Assembly (NCBI GenBank): GCA_035772735.1 | Contig: JASDFA010000002.1 | Coordinates: 4,030,001 to 4,094,000 of the forward strand | Length of the DNA: 64,000 nt | Reading direction: 5' to 3' | Origin: Datura wrightii | Lineage: Eukaryota; Streptophyta; Magnoliopsida; Solanales; Solanaceae | Part shown: piece by piece, positions 49,931-62,088 of the stretch | How the letters are laid out: each line of letters opens with the position of its first letter | How positions within the stretch are numbered: position 1 is the stretch's first letter | The notes under the pieces: model-generated | Told to the model about the DNA's origin: nothing | Database searches by the model: none | Seen by the model: only the letters and a program-made list of their open reading frames with translations | Made by a program: the position numbers and the translations under genes

Positions 49931-51359
49931 CTAAACTAATCTGTGTTTTGTGTGCAAGGAAAACAAAAACATGTGGCAGAAAAATTGCTGAAGAGGCAAG
50001 TGCTACGGTTCTCAGTACGACCCGTGAGAGGGTTATATGAGTCGTAGCACGAGTCATGGTGAGAATTAGAGATGTACTTCAGTGCATGAGTTCAAGGTAC
50101 AGTCAGTCCTACGACTCGTAACTTAATTGTACAGATCGTAGTACTTATTGTGCCTATTAACTATGCAAGGCATGGACCACAATGAATAGCAAAGACCTAT
50201 GAGTCATTGTACGAATCGTACCCCAGTTGTACGAGTTGTGGGATACGCTCATAGGTCCACAGGTAAGTTTCTTAATCTCTCTATTATGAGTCTAAGGGAT
50301 GCGTCGTATGGCCTTCCTACGACTCATGGTACGAGTCATGACGGGTCAAAAGTTTTAAAAACACCTGACTCGGCCCAGATTTTTCAAATTTTCCCTATAA
50401 CCTATTTAAGCTCGAAACAAGTCGTACCCTTCTCCCACATACTCAAAATCGAATTCAAGATCAAAACTCATGACTCCCTCACACCGTAACTCAAAAATCA
50501 AAGATCAAGCGAGCAATTTCTTGCTCAATTAATTTCTTCCAGCCCTAATTTTTGATTACCAGTCAAAGTAAGTAGTTATCAAGTATATTGCTTCGAATTT
50601 GATAAAACTTGTATTGCTTGAGGTGACTGTGATAAACCCCCCGCGAGTCCTCGTTATTGCTTGAAAAATTCAAAAAGGACAGTGACCAGGGGTGTGATTA
50701 AGCCATGTGTTACTAGAAATGAACTCGAAGTTGATAAAATTGTGCATTGAACCACTAACAAACTGAGTTATGGGTAGTAATTAAGAATGGGTGGGATGAG
50801 TAGATGTAAAATGGGTTAAAATGCATGCCTAGACTGGGGGAATTTTGAGTACCCAAAAGGAAAAATAGAAATCCCTGTAAACTGAACCAAAATCGAGGCA
50901 GTGACAGGCTTCACGAGCCTTTTTACGACTCCTGGTTACATACTACGACTTGTAGGATGGCTCGTTGGGACTGTCCCAAGCCAAATTTGAAAATACATAG
51001 GGTATGAATCCTAGTACTACTAGTGGTTTACTACTACGAGTTGTACCTGCCAGTCGTACCAAAAATCTATAGAGGGTCAAGCCCATAAGTAACAGTATGA
51101 TCCTTCCTACGACTTATGAAATTGACTTACGGGTCATACCATAAGTCGTGGAAAAATACAGAAAAATTGATGAACAAGGGGTATCCTCATACGACTCGTG
51201 GTGTGGACCATACCTTCATGGTAATAGTCGTACTATAGAGGCGTAGCATTGACCTGAGACATTACGAGTCTCCGTACGAATCGTAATACCTTCAAGCCCA
51301 TAGTTCTTGCTTTCCTTTCCTCAATTATGGAATTCTAACCCTCTTTCTCTACAGGTACA
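49931..51359 (+). other. Non-coding internal region dense in TACGACTCGTA-like words
   Basis: There is no coding domain. Short direct and inverted versions of TACGACTCGT / ACGAGTCGTA recur roughly every 30-80 bp from about 49995 to 51290 (for example at 50106, 50281, 50317, 51210 and 51265). The stretch ends with a pyrimidine-rich 'ctctttctctacag' at 51341-51354, a good splice acceptor just before ATG 51360. Confidence 0.7.
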
Positions 51360-53473
51360 ATGACATTGAAGCGCAAAACATTAAAAGCAACTGCACGGAG
51401 TACACTACTTGATGAAAACTCTGAATCTGATTAAGAAGAAAGTTCCCCTAGTAGTTTAGTATAGGAGTATAGGGTTGATACATCGGACACTAGTGGGACC
51501 CAAACCACTAGGACGATCACCAAAGCCCTGGCCGTGGTGACTACTGCCATATCTACTGGAGCTCCCCAGTCTGAGGAAGGAGCTCAGGAGTCAGGAAGTG
51601 GCTCCAATGCAGAAGAGGGGTCCAAGGAGACCCAATCCGGAGAGGCAAGTAGCGGTGCTGGTTTAGAGAAGAAGGCACCAAACACTGAGCAAGAGTAGAC
51701 TCCACCTAGGGAGAACCGCACTATCCGGTGGAGAGTGCCAGGAGCTCAGGAGATATATGAGAAAGGCATTTCTCTCACCTCTAAAACAAACCTAGTTGGA
51801 GCATTCAAGAAGAGCTGCGGATCCTCACAAATTCATCGAACGAGGTAGAGGAGATGAAACAGATATTCAGTTTCTACGGCTTTGAGTGCATGGCTAGGGA
51901 TCTGGACCAGTACAATCCAGAAATCGTTCATGAGTTCTACGCTAACTATTTGGCAACCATAGAGCAGAATTCCAAAGAGGGGAAGAAGTTGAAAGATTAT
52001 CCCAAACTGGAGAGTGTCCTATTCAAAGGCCGAGAGGTCGACATATCTGAGCAAACCGATGCTCGGATACTATATGGGCTCAGTTCATGCCTCCACATGC
52101 TACGCCAGAATATGAGTACTGGGTGGAGGCACTGAAACAAATCAAGCAGCTGGGTTTCGAGGAGAGGAGGAGGCAGATACAGTGGTCCGACGTTATTGCT
52201 GAGGACAAAGAGGAAGTAGAGTGGGTCAGTAGAGAAAATCAGGTTACGAAGAATTCTCTTAACTTTATAGCAAAAGCCTGCTGAACGTTAGTGTGCCACT
52301 GGTTGGCACCGATGGTCAATGATAATACCCTCAGTGCAGATAGAGTAACTTTGGTAGCATGTATCATGTCCAGATACCCCATCAACATTTCGAGGGTCAT
52401 TGCAAAGGAGATGCAAGATCGGGCCATGAGATTGAGCACTACTAACCCATTCCCGAGTCTCGTCTTCAGATTATACATAGAGGCAGGCATCACAGTGCGT
52501 CAGGGTGAGGAGCACTTAATTGGAGGACAACAGATAGCGTATATTGGCCTGATCTGGGATGAAATGAACCCGGTGAATCAAGCCCGACTTTCCACTACAG
52601 TTCCACTAACTCGGCCAATTGGGGCCCTACAGGTTAATTGCCCCACCTCACAAGAGCAGGGTGAGACACCGATTATAGATGCTGGTTATTCAAATGCAGC
52701 TCCCAACACTTCAGCTGCACCACATACTAGCTTCCCGAGTCAGACCCAGCCAAATACGTCCTAGTGCCCCAAGATTTTCTCCAGAATTTAGCTAAAAGAT
52801 TGATCATGGCCGAAAGAAAAATACAATCAATGATGGAGAATGTCAAACCCTGGGTTAAAGTCGAGATAAAGACAGCTGCATAGGCCTTGCATGCCTAACT
52901 TGACGGGTTTGAGAGTCAATTCAATATGCGCATGACTGAGCAGACATATACAGATAGCCTCCTTGAGGAGTTGGGGGCTCTTCGGAGCCAAGTGGCCGAG
53001 CTATCTTCGCGACAGCTAGCAGTCATAGCAACCCCCACTCTTCTAGACCTTGATGATGAGCTTGATCTGGCGGCCTATTGGAGCTCATTGCAGCAGGGAA
53101 AGAGAAAGGGAAGAAGAGGGTCTCTGAGGATGTTGGAGATGAGACCCCGAGAAAGAGAAAGAAGTTAGAGAAAAGAGAATGCAAGTGGGCACGAGTAGAG
53201 AGCCTGCAGACTCATGATGCACACCTGTCAGAGATGTAGGAACGAGCTAGAGGAGCAGGTAGCTCCACCATGGCCCAAATTGAGCTTGCCAGTGGTAGGG
53301 ACCCTTCGGGAAAGCCACATTCAGCCTCGACCATTCCAGAGGTCATAGAGATGGCCGAGACTACTGAGGGGGTAACCACTTCCCCTGTTGACCCACCAGT
53401 AAGTGCGCTGGCCACCGCCAGTGCCACGATTGCAGCACAGGCACCTCCTTCGCAGGATGACAGGAGCGCTTAG
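51360..53473 (+). pseudogene. Extra ORF in the env-like position, 'putative plant transposon protein' type
   Basis: ATG 51360 opens a Ser/Thr/Gly/Glu-rich N-terminus (MTLKRKTLKAT...). The core reads IFSFYGFECMARDLDQYNPE, HEFYANYLATIEQ, PPHATPEYEYWVEALKQ, CHWLAPMVNDNTLSADRVTL, MSRYPINISRVIAKEMQ and YIEAGITVRQGEE. This looks like the domain annotated as putative plant transposon protein, found in LTR elements of several plants. Its biochemical role is unknown. A C-terminal part (52926-53470) has a heptad-like LLEELGALRSQVAELS, then an acidic and basic tail. Stops at about 51433 and 51695, a frameshift at about 52090 and a TGA at 52280 make it a pseudogene. Confidence 0.65.
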
Positions 53474-55037
53474 AGCACCACATGTTTGTTCACTTCTCTA
53501 TATTCTTATATTTTATGCTTCGGGGATGAAGCATGTTTTTTTAAAAAGGGAGGGGTGTGCTTGTATATTTGGGGATTTTGATTCGTCCAAGGTTTTTCTT
53601 GTCGTGTTTATTTTCCCTCGGGCATGCTATCTAGTAGAACCGACATGTTTAGGATTTTATTTTTATGTGTTTTGTTTAATTAGAAAGTAGTTTAGGTTTA
53701 CTCAGCCAATAAAGTGCACTAGATTTGATATTGTTAAAAAATTGACCCTGTTAATATTTTTTTGATGAATTAGTTGTGTACTTGTGATTGCATGCATGAT
53801 TTATTATATCATTTAGTATATTAGCATGTATAGTTTTTGTTAAGCCATGAATAAATTGGACAGGTAGAGTGAATATAAATTATGTACCATGAGTGAGTGA
53901 GGTCTTATACCTAGTTCAATACTGTGTAGAGGATCTAGAACTTGCCCGATTGGTCTTTGCATAGGTTTTAGGATGGTTGGTTAGAAAGGATCATAGGCCC
54001 CTCTTTTAGCCCATTTTTAGCCTAAATAACCCTACCCAAATCATATGATTCCCTTGATCCTAATTTTTGATCCTTAAATAGATTATTTTTCTTTGATCAA
54101 CTAATTAACCGTACCCATTTTTATAATGAACATGTTTTGTCCCTGGTCCCTCCTTGAACATTGTGAACCTCAACATAGGCAAAATGTCTAAGTTGAGGGT
54201 GGCTAAAGTAGGGGTGCATAAAGATTGGGAAGGTGAAAAAGAGAGAGAAAAGAGAAAAAAAAAGGGTGAAAGATGAGGTGTGGTGTGATAAAAGAAAAGA
54301 AAAAAAAGAAAAAAAATTAAAAAAGAAAATCCAAAAAGAGAATAACGCATGAAAAAGTTTTAAGACAAACCACACTCATACAAAGTGCATAAATAGGGTG
54401 AAAAGGGAGGAAAAAGAAAGTAGAAAAAGAAAAAAGGGTGTGAAAGTGAAGATTGGAGCCACATGTATGTAGTATTAAGGAGGGGTTTTAGTCACTCAAA
54501 AATTTACATATCTACCTTACCCAATCCGGAAGTCTACATTACAACCCAAAGCAAGTTCTATAGTGATCCTAACCTAACCATCTGACAGACCAAAGTAGAA
54601 AAATTAAGGGCAAGGCAAGCCTATGGTATCCAATATGTAGTATTTAAAACTTTTTTGGGAGAGTGAGAGTCTCGCTTGTTTTGTCCCATGTAATATATTT
54701 TATCTATATCTGTGAGTGGGGGATGTCATTTGCTGTGAGGATACATGATTTGTGTTTAACTTTACTAGTGGTATGTGTGAAAAGCATTGGTGGTGTGTTG
54801 ACTACCTGTTAATAGCTAGATGACAGGTCTTGATCTCTATTTATCATGTTTTATGGTTGCTTGTAGTGCATGTGCTAATTTGGTTCACAGGAAAAGGGTC
54901 AAAAGCTTTTAGAGTCATAGTGCAAATTTTGTTTGATATTGGCTGTAGTGTCCTAGGTTTATTTTCTAGTTAAGCATCGTGTTTAATTTTTCTTTTACTT
55001 TGCCTGAGGACATGCAAAAGTCTTAATTTGAGGGTGT
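53474..55037 (+). other. 3' untranslated region of the Athila-like element
   Basis: No coding signal. A long purine-rich tract (A/G on +, about 54230-54440) gives spurious F/L/S-rich antisense frames. The last bases before the LTR (TTTGAGGGTGT at 55027-55037) serve as the polypurine-like tract. Confidence 0.65.
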
Positions 55038-55117
55038 TGATGTGCTGTGACTTACAACACTTTCGACGCTTAAACCTGAGAAAATAGTATGGAGTTAGGT
55101 ATGTTTACATGGATATA

Positions 55118-55615
55118 AGTCAATGCAAGGTCTGTTACTGCCATTAATTCCGAGATTTGGACTAAGCACCGCAATGACGCATTAAGATCAAAACCGCATA
55201 ACTTTGAAGATTCAAGTTCAAACAAAAGAAAATTTTTTGTTGAAGATTCACAGACAGACAAGAAGAGAAAAGTTTCTGATGTAGCTTCCGGTAATAAAGG
55301 AAAAAATGTTGTTGAAGTTCAGCCTTCAAAAGAGAAAGGCGTGAAGGAGAAGATAATCATATTAGTTTTTCGTATATCATATTTTTGAAAATATTGATAT
55401 GATATATCTGTTCTAGTTATTTTCTGATACAATATATATTTGAAAATAGTGATACAACATATTTATTCATGATACTTTGGATGCATTGAATCATTGAAAA
55501 AATTGATACTGTATGCCAATATTTTTTTCATACACTATATGCTTAAAAATATTTGATATTGTATGTTAAGTATTTTTTGTTTTGGAATTATGCACATTTT
55601 GATAACTATATCTAA
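55118..55615 (+). other. Foreign fragment in the 3' LTR, possibly from another Ulp1-carrying MULE
   Basis: A frame reads AINSEIWTKHRNDAL, then SSSNKRKFFVEDSQTDKKRK, a Ser/Lys-rich linker like that at 39246-39527. It is followed by AT-rich DNA with 'tgatacaatatat' words of the style that fills the MULE introns (38800-39200, 40200-40500). Origin from a related MULE is inferred from style, not from alignment. Confidence 0.35.
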
Positions 55616-56728
55616 TAAAAAGTCCCTAAGATCAGACATGAGGGTGTAAGTAGAGAAAACAGAAAATATTGCACCAGATCACAGGATAACTCATCCGGTG
55701 ACCCATAAAGTGCTCCATGAGTCATGGAGTGACTCGTGAAGTGGATGCTAACCTTGGAGGAAATCTTGGTCAGGGGGTGACCACGAGTGGCAGTCACAAG
55801 TCATGGAGTATGTCACGACTCGTGAAGTGAGTCGTGTCTAGGGAGCTGAGTTGAACCAGGAAGCTGAGTTGAAGGTGGAATTTTCCAGTGTAGGTCATGA
55901 GTGAGGAGTTACGAGTCATCCCCTACCTCACGACTCATGAGGTCCCACGTTATGACTGTCAGAGTCCTTTTTTCTGCGTTTTTAGTAAGGGTGTTTTCAT
56001 AATTTTTAAGTTTCTAAGTCCTAAACTACGTCGCTTTAAGCTCGATTTTTAAGAATGCTTAACCTATCCTAAGTCATTCTCTCCCATGTATGCAAGATTA
56101 GAGGGTCCCATTGAAGATCAAGCTTGAGAATACCCTTAGTTCTTCCCCAAAGCTCTTGAGTTTTCAAGGAAGAGTGTAAATCAGATTACCCAGGTATGTA
56201 GGGTTAAAAATAGGAGTTTCTCTTCACTCTCATGCCCAAATCCATTCTCCAATTTCAGGAATTCGAATTTATGATTCTATGAGATTTTAACCCAAAGTAT
56301 GAATTCTCTATTTTTTAATCATGGTTTAATTTCTCTTCATATCTCTAATATTGTTTTAAGATTCATGGGCAGATTTTATAATTATTTTGATTACAATTTA
56401 TGATTTCAAAGTTTTAGAATATGATGCTCAATTATGCAAGTTTCATGAAAAGTCAATATTATGACCTATGTTTTTAAGCATGATGATATATCTAGTATGA
56501 AAGCATGATTATGAATTATCCATGTGTGAATCCATGATTTTAACTATTAAGTCTATTTCAAGCATGCAGAGGCGGATCCAGAATTTTAATCTTATAGGTT
56601 CAAAATTTAAAATTTTAGAACAAGCCTTAAGGTACTATACAATAATAACCAAACCAAATATCGAACAATGATGTTTAAAATAAAGTAACGAACCACCTTA
56701 CATAACATATATTCAGTAGATATCATCA

Positions 56729-59178
56729 TTACAGTTGTACCCGACGACTTGTCATATTTTGAAAACGATCAATGATCGCATCATTTGATACACTTTCAAA
56801 TACTTCATCTTCTATGTAGAAAACTAAATAGTCATTAAGAAATTCATCACCAATTCTGCTTCGCAAGTCATTCTTGATGTACTTCATAGAAGAAAAAGCT
56901 CTTTCTACTGTTGCAGTAGCTACAGGCAATATCAAACTTAACTTCACGAACAAATAAACAAGTCCCCAAGTCTTGTCCAGATTTGTTTCAACTAATAATT
57001 CTGAAAGATCTCCAAGTCCTTTTAAGTTAGAAAATCATTGTCTGCTCTCACATAGAGAATATAATTGTCAAGCTCGTAACTGAGATCTTCAAGCTTAGAA
57101 GCACTAAATTCATCACAATAAAGTGTACCAAGTTTCATAATTCTATCTTTACCATAATTTGTAAAAGAATTATCCAGACTCAAACTAGCCATACCTAGAA
57201 GTAAATCATTATTCACCGCATCAAAACGGCTGTTAAGCTCCAAAAGTTGCAAATCAATAACAACATTAAAAACTTCTACACGCAAATGATGAGAATATGT
57301 GACACTTGAACTCTTGCGCTTTGACTTTTCAATATGATAGTTCTTATCCATTTCAGGGATCACAATATCATGCTTCACACAAAATGAAGAAACATCTTCT
57401 ATCAAAGATTCCCATTTAGAATCTCTCATCAATTACAATTGTCTCTTGGCGAAACCAACAAGGTTCATAGCATTGACAATATATTTATCTTTTCTTTGCA
57501 AAGCCATATTTAAATCATTTTTAATTTCCAATACTTTCAACATCAAATTCAATATATATACACAAACTTAAAAGACCTTATGTCATTCTTGAGACTTTTT
57601 GCCATTGATATCTCAAGATAATTTGCACCCTCACTTTCAAGAACCTCAATTACATGAACAATTGATGAGAATAATATAATAAAGTTACATACTATTTTAA
57701 AATGAGATCCACATCGAGTATCGCTTGGCCTTTGAAGCCCAAGTTCTGGATTTAGCCCACTTCCTGTATACTTCACCAAACACTAATAATTTCTTCAATT
57801 TTTCTGCTTGGTCTTCTCGAAGCATCCCTCTGCGCTTAAAAGAACCTCCAACAATATTCAAGACATTAGCAACAATATCAAAAAATTGATTTATATCATA
57901 ATATTTCTTTGCAACAACTACAAGAGTCAATTGCAATTGATGAGCAAAACAATGTATGCAATACGCTGAAGGGGTATTTCTCAAGATTAGAGTTTTAAGA
58001 CCATTGATTTCTCCTTGCATGTTACTAGCTCCATCATAACTTTGTTCCCGTATTTGAGATGGACTCAAAGAATGCTCTAAAAGCAAAGAGTAGATTGCAT
58101 CTTTCAATGACAATAAAGTTGTATCTTTGACATGAACAATAGAAATCGCTCAATAAGTTTGCCTTCTTTGTTAACATATTGAAGAACAAGAGCCATTTGT
58201 TCCTTATGAGAAACATCCTTAGATCCATCAACAAATATGCCAAAATAATATCCATTCAAATATTCAACAATTGCTTTCATTGTTTCTTTTGCACAAGCAT
58301 TCACAATCTCCTTTTGGATATTTGGAGCAATCATCAAGTCATTTTGTGGAGCATTTTCTAGTACTACTTTTTTCACTTTATCACTCCTATTTGCGTACTA
58401 TTTTAAGAGTTGTAGAAAATTTTCCCTTTTTTTAGAAGTTTCACCTTCATCATGTTCCCGGAAAGGCATTCCTTGATTCAAAAGAAATCTTTTCACATCA
58501 ATCGAAGCATTCAATCGAAGTCGATACTCACTTTTAGATTTCTCGGTTTGCTTGTCAAAAGAAGTTAGAATTGATTATTCTTGATTCTTTTAGTCTCTCA
58601 TCATCTTGAAACACCGATTGTGAAAACTATTCACATCACCTATATGTTTATTAAATCTTTCTATAGCTTTATTCCAAGAACTAAAACCACTTATGGTAAA
58701 AAAAATCCCCAAAATTTTCATGTCCTCAATGTTCATTTTTAAACAAGTAGCAACATAAGCAAAATGTTGCATCAACTTTAACACTATACTCTAACCACCC
58801 AGAATATGAAGTGTCAAACCAATCGCGATTAAATTGATGTGTTAGTCCACCAAAATCTCTTTTTGGGAATATGTGCTTACGAGGTTGGCATGGACCTTTT
58901 TCAATATAATATCTCCTTATTCGATCACATTCATCAGGTGAATATTCTGAAATTTGCTTTCTTTCACCGGGATCAAATTTATGAAGATCCAAAGCCAACA
59001 CTTTATCTTTCTTATGAATAGTTGGACGTGAAGAATTTGACAAAGGAAAGCTAGAACGAGAACTTGAAGGAGTTTGAATAACCTCGTAGAGTCTCTTAAT
59101 TGTAGCTACTCTTAGTAGAAGAGTCCTAAAAAACACAAAACACAAGTTACACTTCAAATTGTATATTTTAAATATCAT
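56729..59178 (-). pseudogene. hAT transposase with zf-TTF, DUF4371 and hAT dimerisation domains
   Basis: Read from high to low. 59178-58726 is Ser-rich and then a TTF-type zinc finger (HKFDPGERKQISEYSPDECD, GWLEYSVKVDATFCLCCYLF). 58784-58590 reads FSSWNKAIERFNKHIGDVNS. 58376-58104 holds FGIFVDGSKDVSHKEQMALV. 58113-57549 includes REQSYDGASNMQGEINGLKT, YCIHCFAHQLQLTLV and LQRPSDTRCGSHF, from the DUF4371/RNase-H-like core. 57432-57022 is helical. 56953-56729 is the hAT C-terminal dimerisation domain (LPVATATVERAFSSMKYIKN). Lesions include a stop and shift near 58730, a stop at about 58399, a shift near 58130 and missing joins at about 57540 and 56990. Domain order matches the ZMYM1-like plant hAT proteins. 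Confidence 0.9.
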
Positions 59179-59386
59179 TTAATTAATATTTGATATGATC
59201 ACATCATTACCTTAATTTTTGATGTGTAATATTGTATAATATTTTATATTATAATTTATTTAAATATTATATTTATTAAACTAATAAAATACCATATAAT
59301 ATAACATAATACAATATAATATAATGCATTAGGAAACAATAGATAATCCCTTGCTTCTTAATTGATCCAAAACTCCTTAAACCTCA

Positions 59387-59600
59387 GTGCCCTCCCCCCT
59401 CAAGAAACGAAAACCCCCAATCGCCTGTAAAAGCTATTCCCCGTACTCTTTTCCTCCATCGTTCCCCAATCAAAAACCCACCAAAACTCAATTATTTGAA
59501 GGACCCAAAACGACATTATCACACCTAAAGAAGGTCCACTTCATAGCCATGGATTTTCAAGTAGTGGTTTTAGCAGGTCCACTTCAAAGAAAATAGTTTC
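59387..59600 (+). other. GC-richer subterminal segment of the hAT with a chance open frame
   Basis: A C-rich stretch (PLKKRKPPIACK... in one frame) lies between the transposase start and the right terminus. It may be the non-coding leader of the transposase on the opposite strand or a captured piece. It is not recognised as a protein. Confidence 0.3.
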
Positions 59601-61899
59601 TTTCTTCTAATGTAATATTGCATATCAAAAATACAAAAATAAAAAAAGAAGGATAAATAAACAATATTGCATCAAAATAAAGAATAAAAATACATATATC
59701 CATATGGACATACCACAAAAGAAGTTTTCTTGAAGTTTACTTGAAACCCAGTTGAACAAGAAGACCTTGTTTTGATTATTTTTTTAAACAGAGAACGAGA
59801 GTAAAATTCATAAAGCACAGAAGAAGAGCTTTAATTTTTTCAAAATCCTAACTTTTGTAGTTTAGACTTTAGAGAATACAAAACGTCTTAAAGAATAAAA
59901 AAAAAAGAGGGTTGTACTTTTATAAGTGTATATTTAAAAAAGAGAAGAAAAATCAAATAAGTTAAAGAAGTACTAAAAAGAAAAGAATAAAAATATTAAA
60001 TGGGTCCTCTTGTTTTAATGATAGGAACGTGTATCTTCCATAAAGGTCCCTTGATCAAAAGAGGAATCTCAAGTAGAGAAAAATCATATAATGATATTTA
60101 AAAATGCAATTATGGGGACTTGAACTCACGCCCTCTTGGTGTATAAAGCCTTTACATTGAGTTTCCCTGCCACTGAACCCACAACCCTTTTTAGTTATGG
60201 GTTCAACACTCAATATATATATATATATATATATATGATTTTTCTGAGTATATTTACCTTTTACTTCAAAAGTTATGGGTTCAGTTGAACCCTTCCATAT
60301 TATACGAGATCCACCCCTACAAGCATGTTAAAGTTTGGGCAAGCCAACATGATCTAAGTATGTTTTCATGATCAGTTCAATTTTATGATATTAGCTTACC
60401 ATATGGTTTTGGAGTCTAGACTCCCATTTTTCAGCTTGTGGTATGTTTTGAGTCAAGGCTCCTCATATTCAAATTTCAGACTACGTGTGTAATTTCATGT
60501 TCAGCTTCATTGAAAAATGATGGTTCAGCTTCGTTGAAAAATGATAGAGAGCATATGCATATTTTTTAGAGTAGTTTCTAGAACCGAGTAGGTTAGGGGT
60601 TCAGATAAACCCCAGATCTCAGAACTACGTACCAACATAGGTTTATTTAGATTCTTTGGGACCTCCCTTTTGAGCTTTCCCTACCCCCAAGGGGCCTTCA
60701 GCTTGATATCAATATCATGGTAGCTTTTTTAGCCCTGACAAGGCTTTGGACGGCTCTACCCACTTGAGTGTAATAGTCGAGATCACGTAAGCTCTATTGT
60801 GATAATGTCGGTTATATGACGAGTCTCCCATTGTTCCTCATGATTTCAGTTATGCATGTTAATCAGTTATGATATTATGTTTTCAGCAGGTTTGACCCAA
60901 TGTTCAGTTTATCAATTTTACTTATGATTATCAATTTTCAGCTTTGGGTCATTCTATTCAGTTATGATGTTCAGTTATGTTCACATCATGATTTTTAGAA
61001 AATAGCATGCAAGACCTACTCGTAGAATCTTATCTTGATTATGTTTTATAATATGAATGATTATGATTTTACTTACTTAGCAGTTTTATTTATCTTGCAT
61101 ACTTGGTACATTTCACGTACTGACCGCATACTCTATGCTGTATCATTTTATGATACAAGCTCCGATATCCGGGCTTAGTCCCGCTGCTAGTCAGATTTTT
61201 GGAGTTAGCATTTCTCAGTCTCAATTGGTGAGTCCTCATCTTTCGAGGTCCCTTCCTATCAATTATATTTTGTATTTTAGTTTTCAGATTATAGTGACTT
61301 AGTTGGGGTCTTGTCCCTTTAACTCGTCGATATTAGAGGCTTTTCAGACATAGTATGTATTCAGCTTCAGACTTATGTATGTGCTCAGATGTTATGTTAT
61401 GTTCAGACTTCCGCTATGTTAATTATGTTGATCTTCCATTTTATTATGATTGAGTTAGATCTTATGTTCATGCCATGGGTCAACTTGGAGCCTCTCGGGA
61501 TTTCTTGTTCGTGTCTTGATCCGGGCCTATGTTCGGGTCATGACAATAGTCACTCAATAGGGACGAACCAATCATTTGGAGAATCCTAGTTATTAGTTTT
61601 ACAAGTAAGCATTGGGATTGATCACTTGTATATACTCGAAGTAGTTATGAACCCATGGGGAACACTTACCGTAATTGTTTTCAAATCTTGATTTAAATCA
61701 CAATTTTAATATTTGTTTTACCATTTTTTTCTTGAAAACCCCAAATTGGAGATAACTCACCCACAAGTTCACTTACCGGTATTAGTCTAGATCTTCTATA
61801 TTCTCTATGGGTTCGACCCAACCTCTTAGTTGGGTTCTTTATTGACATCGTCCGTGTCATACTTCGTCAGGAGGTGTGAGTTTGAGCATTATCAATTAC

Positions 61900-62088
61900 T
61901 ATCAATAATGTATATTATTTGAATTTTTTAATTGTAACGTCAACTCCCAATTTCTTCACAATAGCCCCAACAAGTTCTTGATATGAAATATATTCCTTGA
62001 TGATGATTCCATCAATGGTGAAATCTTAAAAAACATTATCCGAACTCCACTGACCTGAATGACGAAGCAACACCACTATGTTGGACAT
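61900..62088 (-). pseudogene. MULE transposase, 5' end beyond the nested insertion
   Basis: ATG at 62088 opens SNIVVLLRHSGQWSSDNVF, a stop, then DFTIDGIIIKEYISYQELVG and KKLGVDVTIKKF, then another stop. 'G-x-W' followed by a short acidic segment and a 'y..l......lg' block is the usual start of MULE transposases. The reading direction and the ATTAC duplications at 45489-45493 and 61895-61899 show it was once continuous with the part at 45470. It has two internal stops. Confidence 0.8.

Larger units (their letters stand above)
56567..60319 (-). mobile_element. hAT transposon (Tip100-like), 3753 bp
   Basis: The 8-bp target duplication CAAGCATG is at 56559-56566 and 60320-60327. The terminal repeats are CAGAGGCGGATCC on the left and the inverse of TAGGGGTGGATCT on the right. 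CAG(G/A)GGCGGA is the Tip100-type hAT terminus. It carries one decayed transposase on the - strand. Subterminal sequence near 60200-60310 includes a TA run at 60213-60236. Confidence 0.92.
55616..61545 (+). repeat. Solo-LTR-like block of a second gypsy family, split by a hAT
   Basis: The start aligns with the LTR at 62686 ('aaagt(t/c)(t/c)ctaagatc(a/g)gac'), minus roughly the first ten bases. Both share 'agggtgttttcataa' followed by 'cctaaact'. It ends GGGTCATGACA at 61545. Without the hAT and one duplication copy it is about 2.2 kb. No internal retrotransposon genes accompany it, hence solo LTR. TGTAACACCCC...TGACA ends suggest a Del/Tekay-like gypsy family. Confidence 0.65.
45494..61894 (+). 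mobile_element. Athila-like LTR retrotransposon lacking RT and integrase
   Basis: The target duplication ATTAC is at 45489-45493 and 61895-61899. The ends are TGATGTGCTG...GCATTATCA. The 5' LTR is 45494-47138. The 3' LTR starts at 55038 and is interrupted. The primer site follows the 5' LTR at 47143 (TGGAGCTGTTGCCAGGGA), three mismatches from the tRNA-Asp complement used by Athila elements. A purine-rich 'ttgagggtgt' precedes the 3' LTR. The order is gag, protease, a hairpin-bearing repeat, then an extra ORF in the env-like position. No reverse transcriptase, RNase H or integrase motif was found, so it moved as a non-autonomous element. By eye the shared LTR ends (46800-47138 and 61558-61894) differ at roughly one base in ten, so the insertion is old. 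Confidence 0.85.
55038..61894 (+). repeat. 3' LTR of the Athila-like element, interrupted
   Basis: Positions 55038-55117 match the start of the 5' LTR and 61546-61894 match its end. The 1.2 kb that should lie between them (the counterpart of 45574-46783) is missing and is replaced by 55118-61545. So the change is a replacement, not a simple insertion. Confidence 0.8.

Noticed and set aside
54105..54375. Antisense Phe/Ser-rich frames in the retrotransposon 3' region
   Set aside because: Produced by the purine-rich tract on the + strand.
60110..60180. tRNA- or snRNA-like segment ('ggacttgaactcacgccctcttgg')
   Set aside because: No cloverleaf could be drawn; it lies in the hAT subterminal region and resembles repeat sequence.
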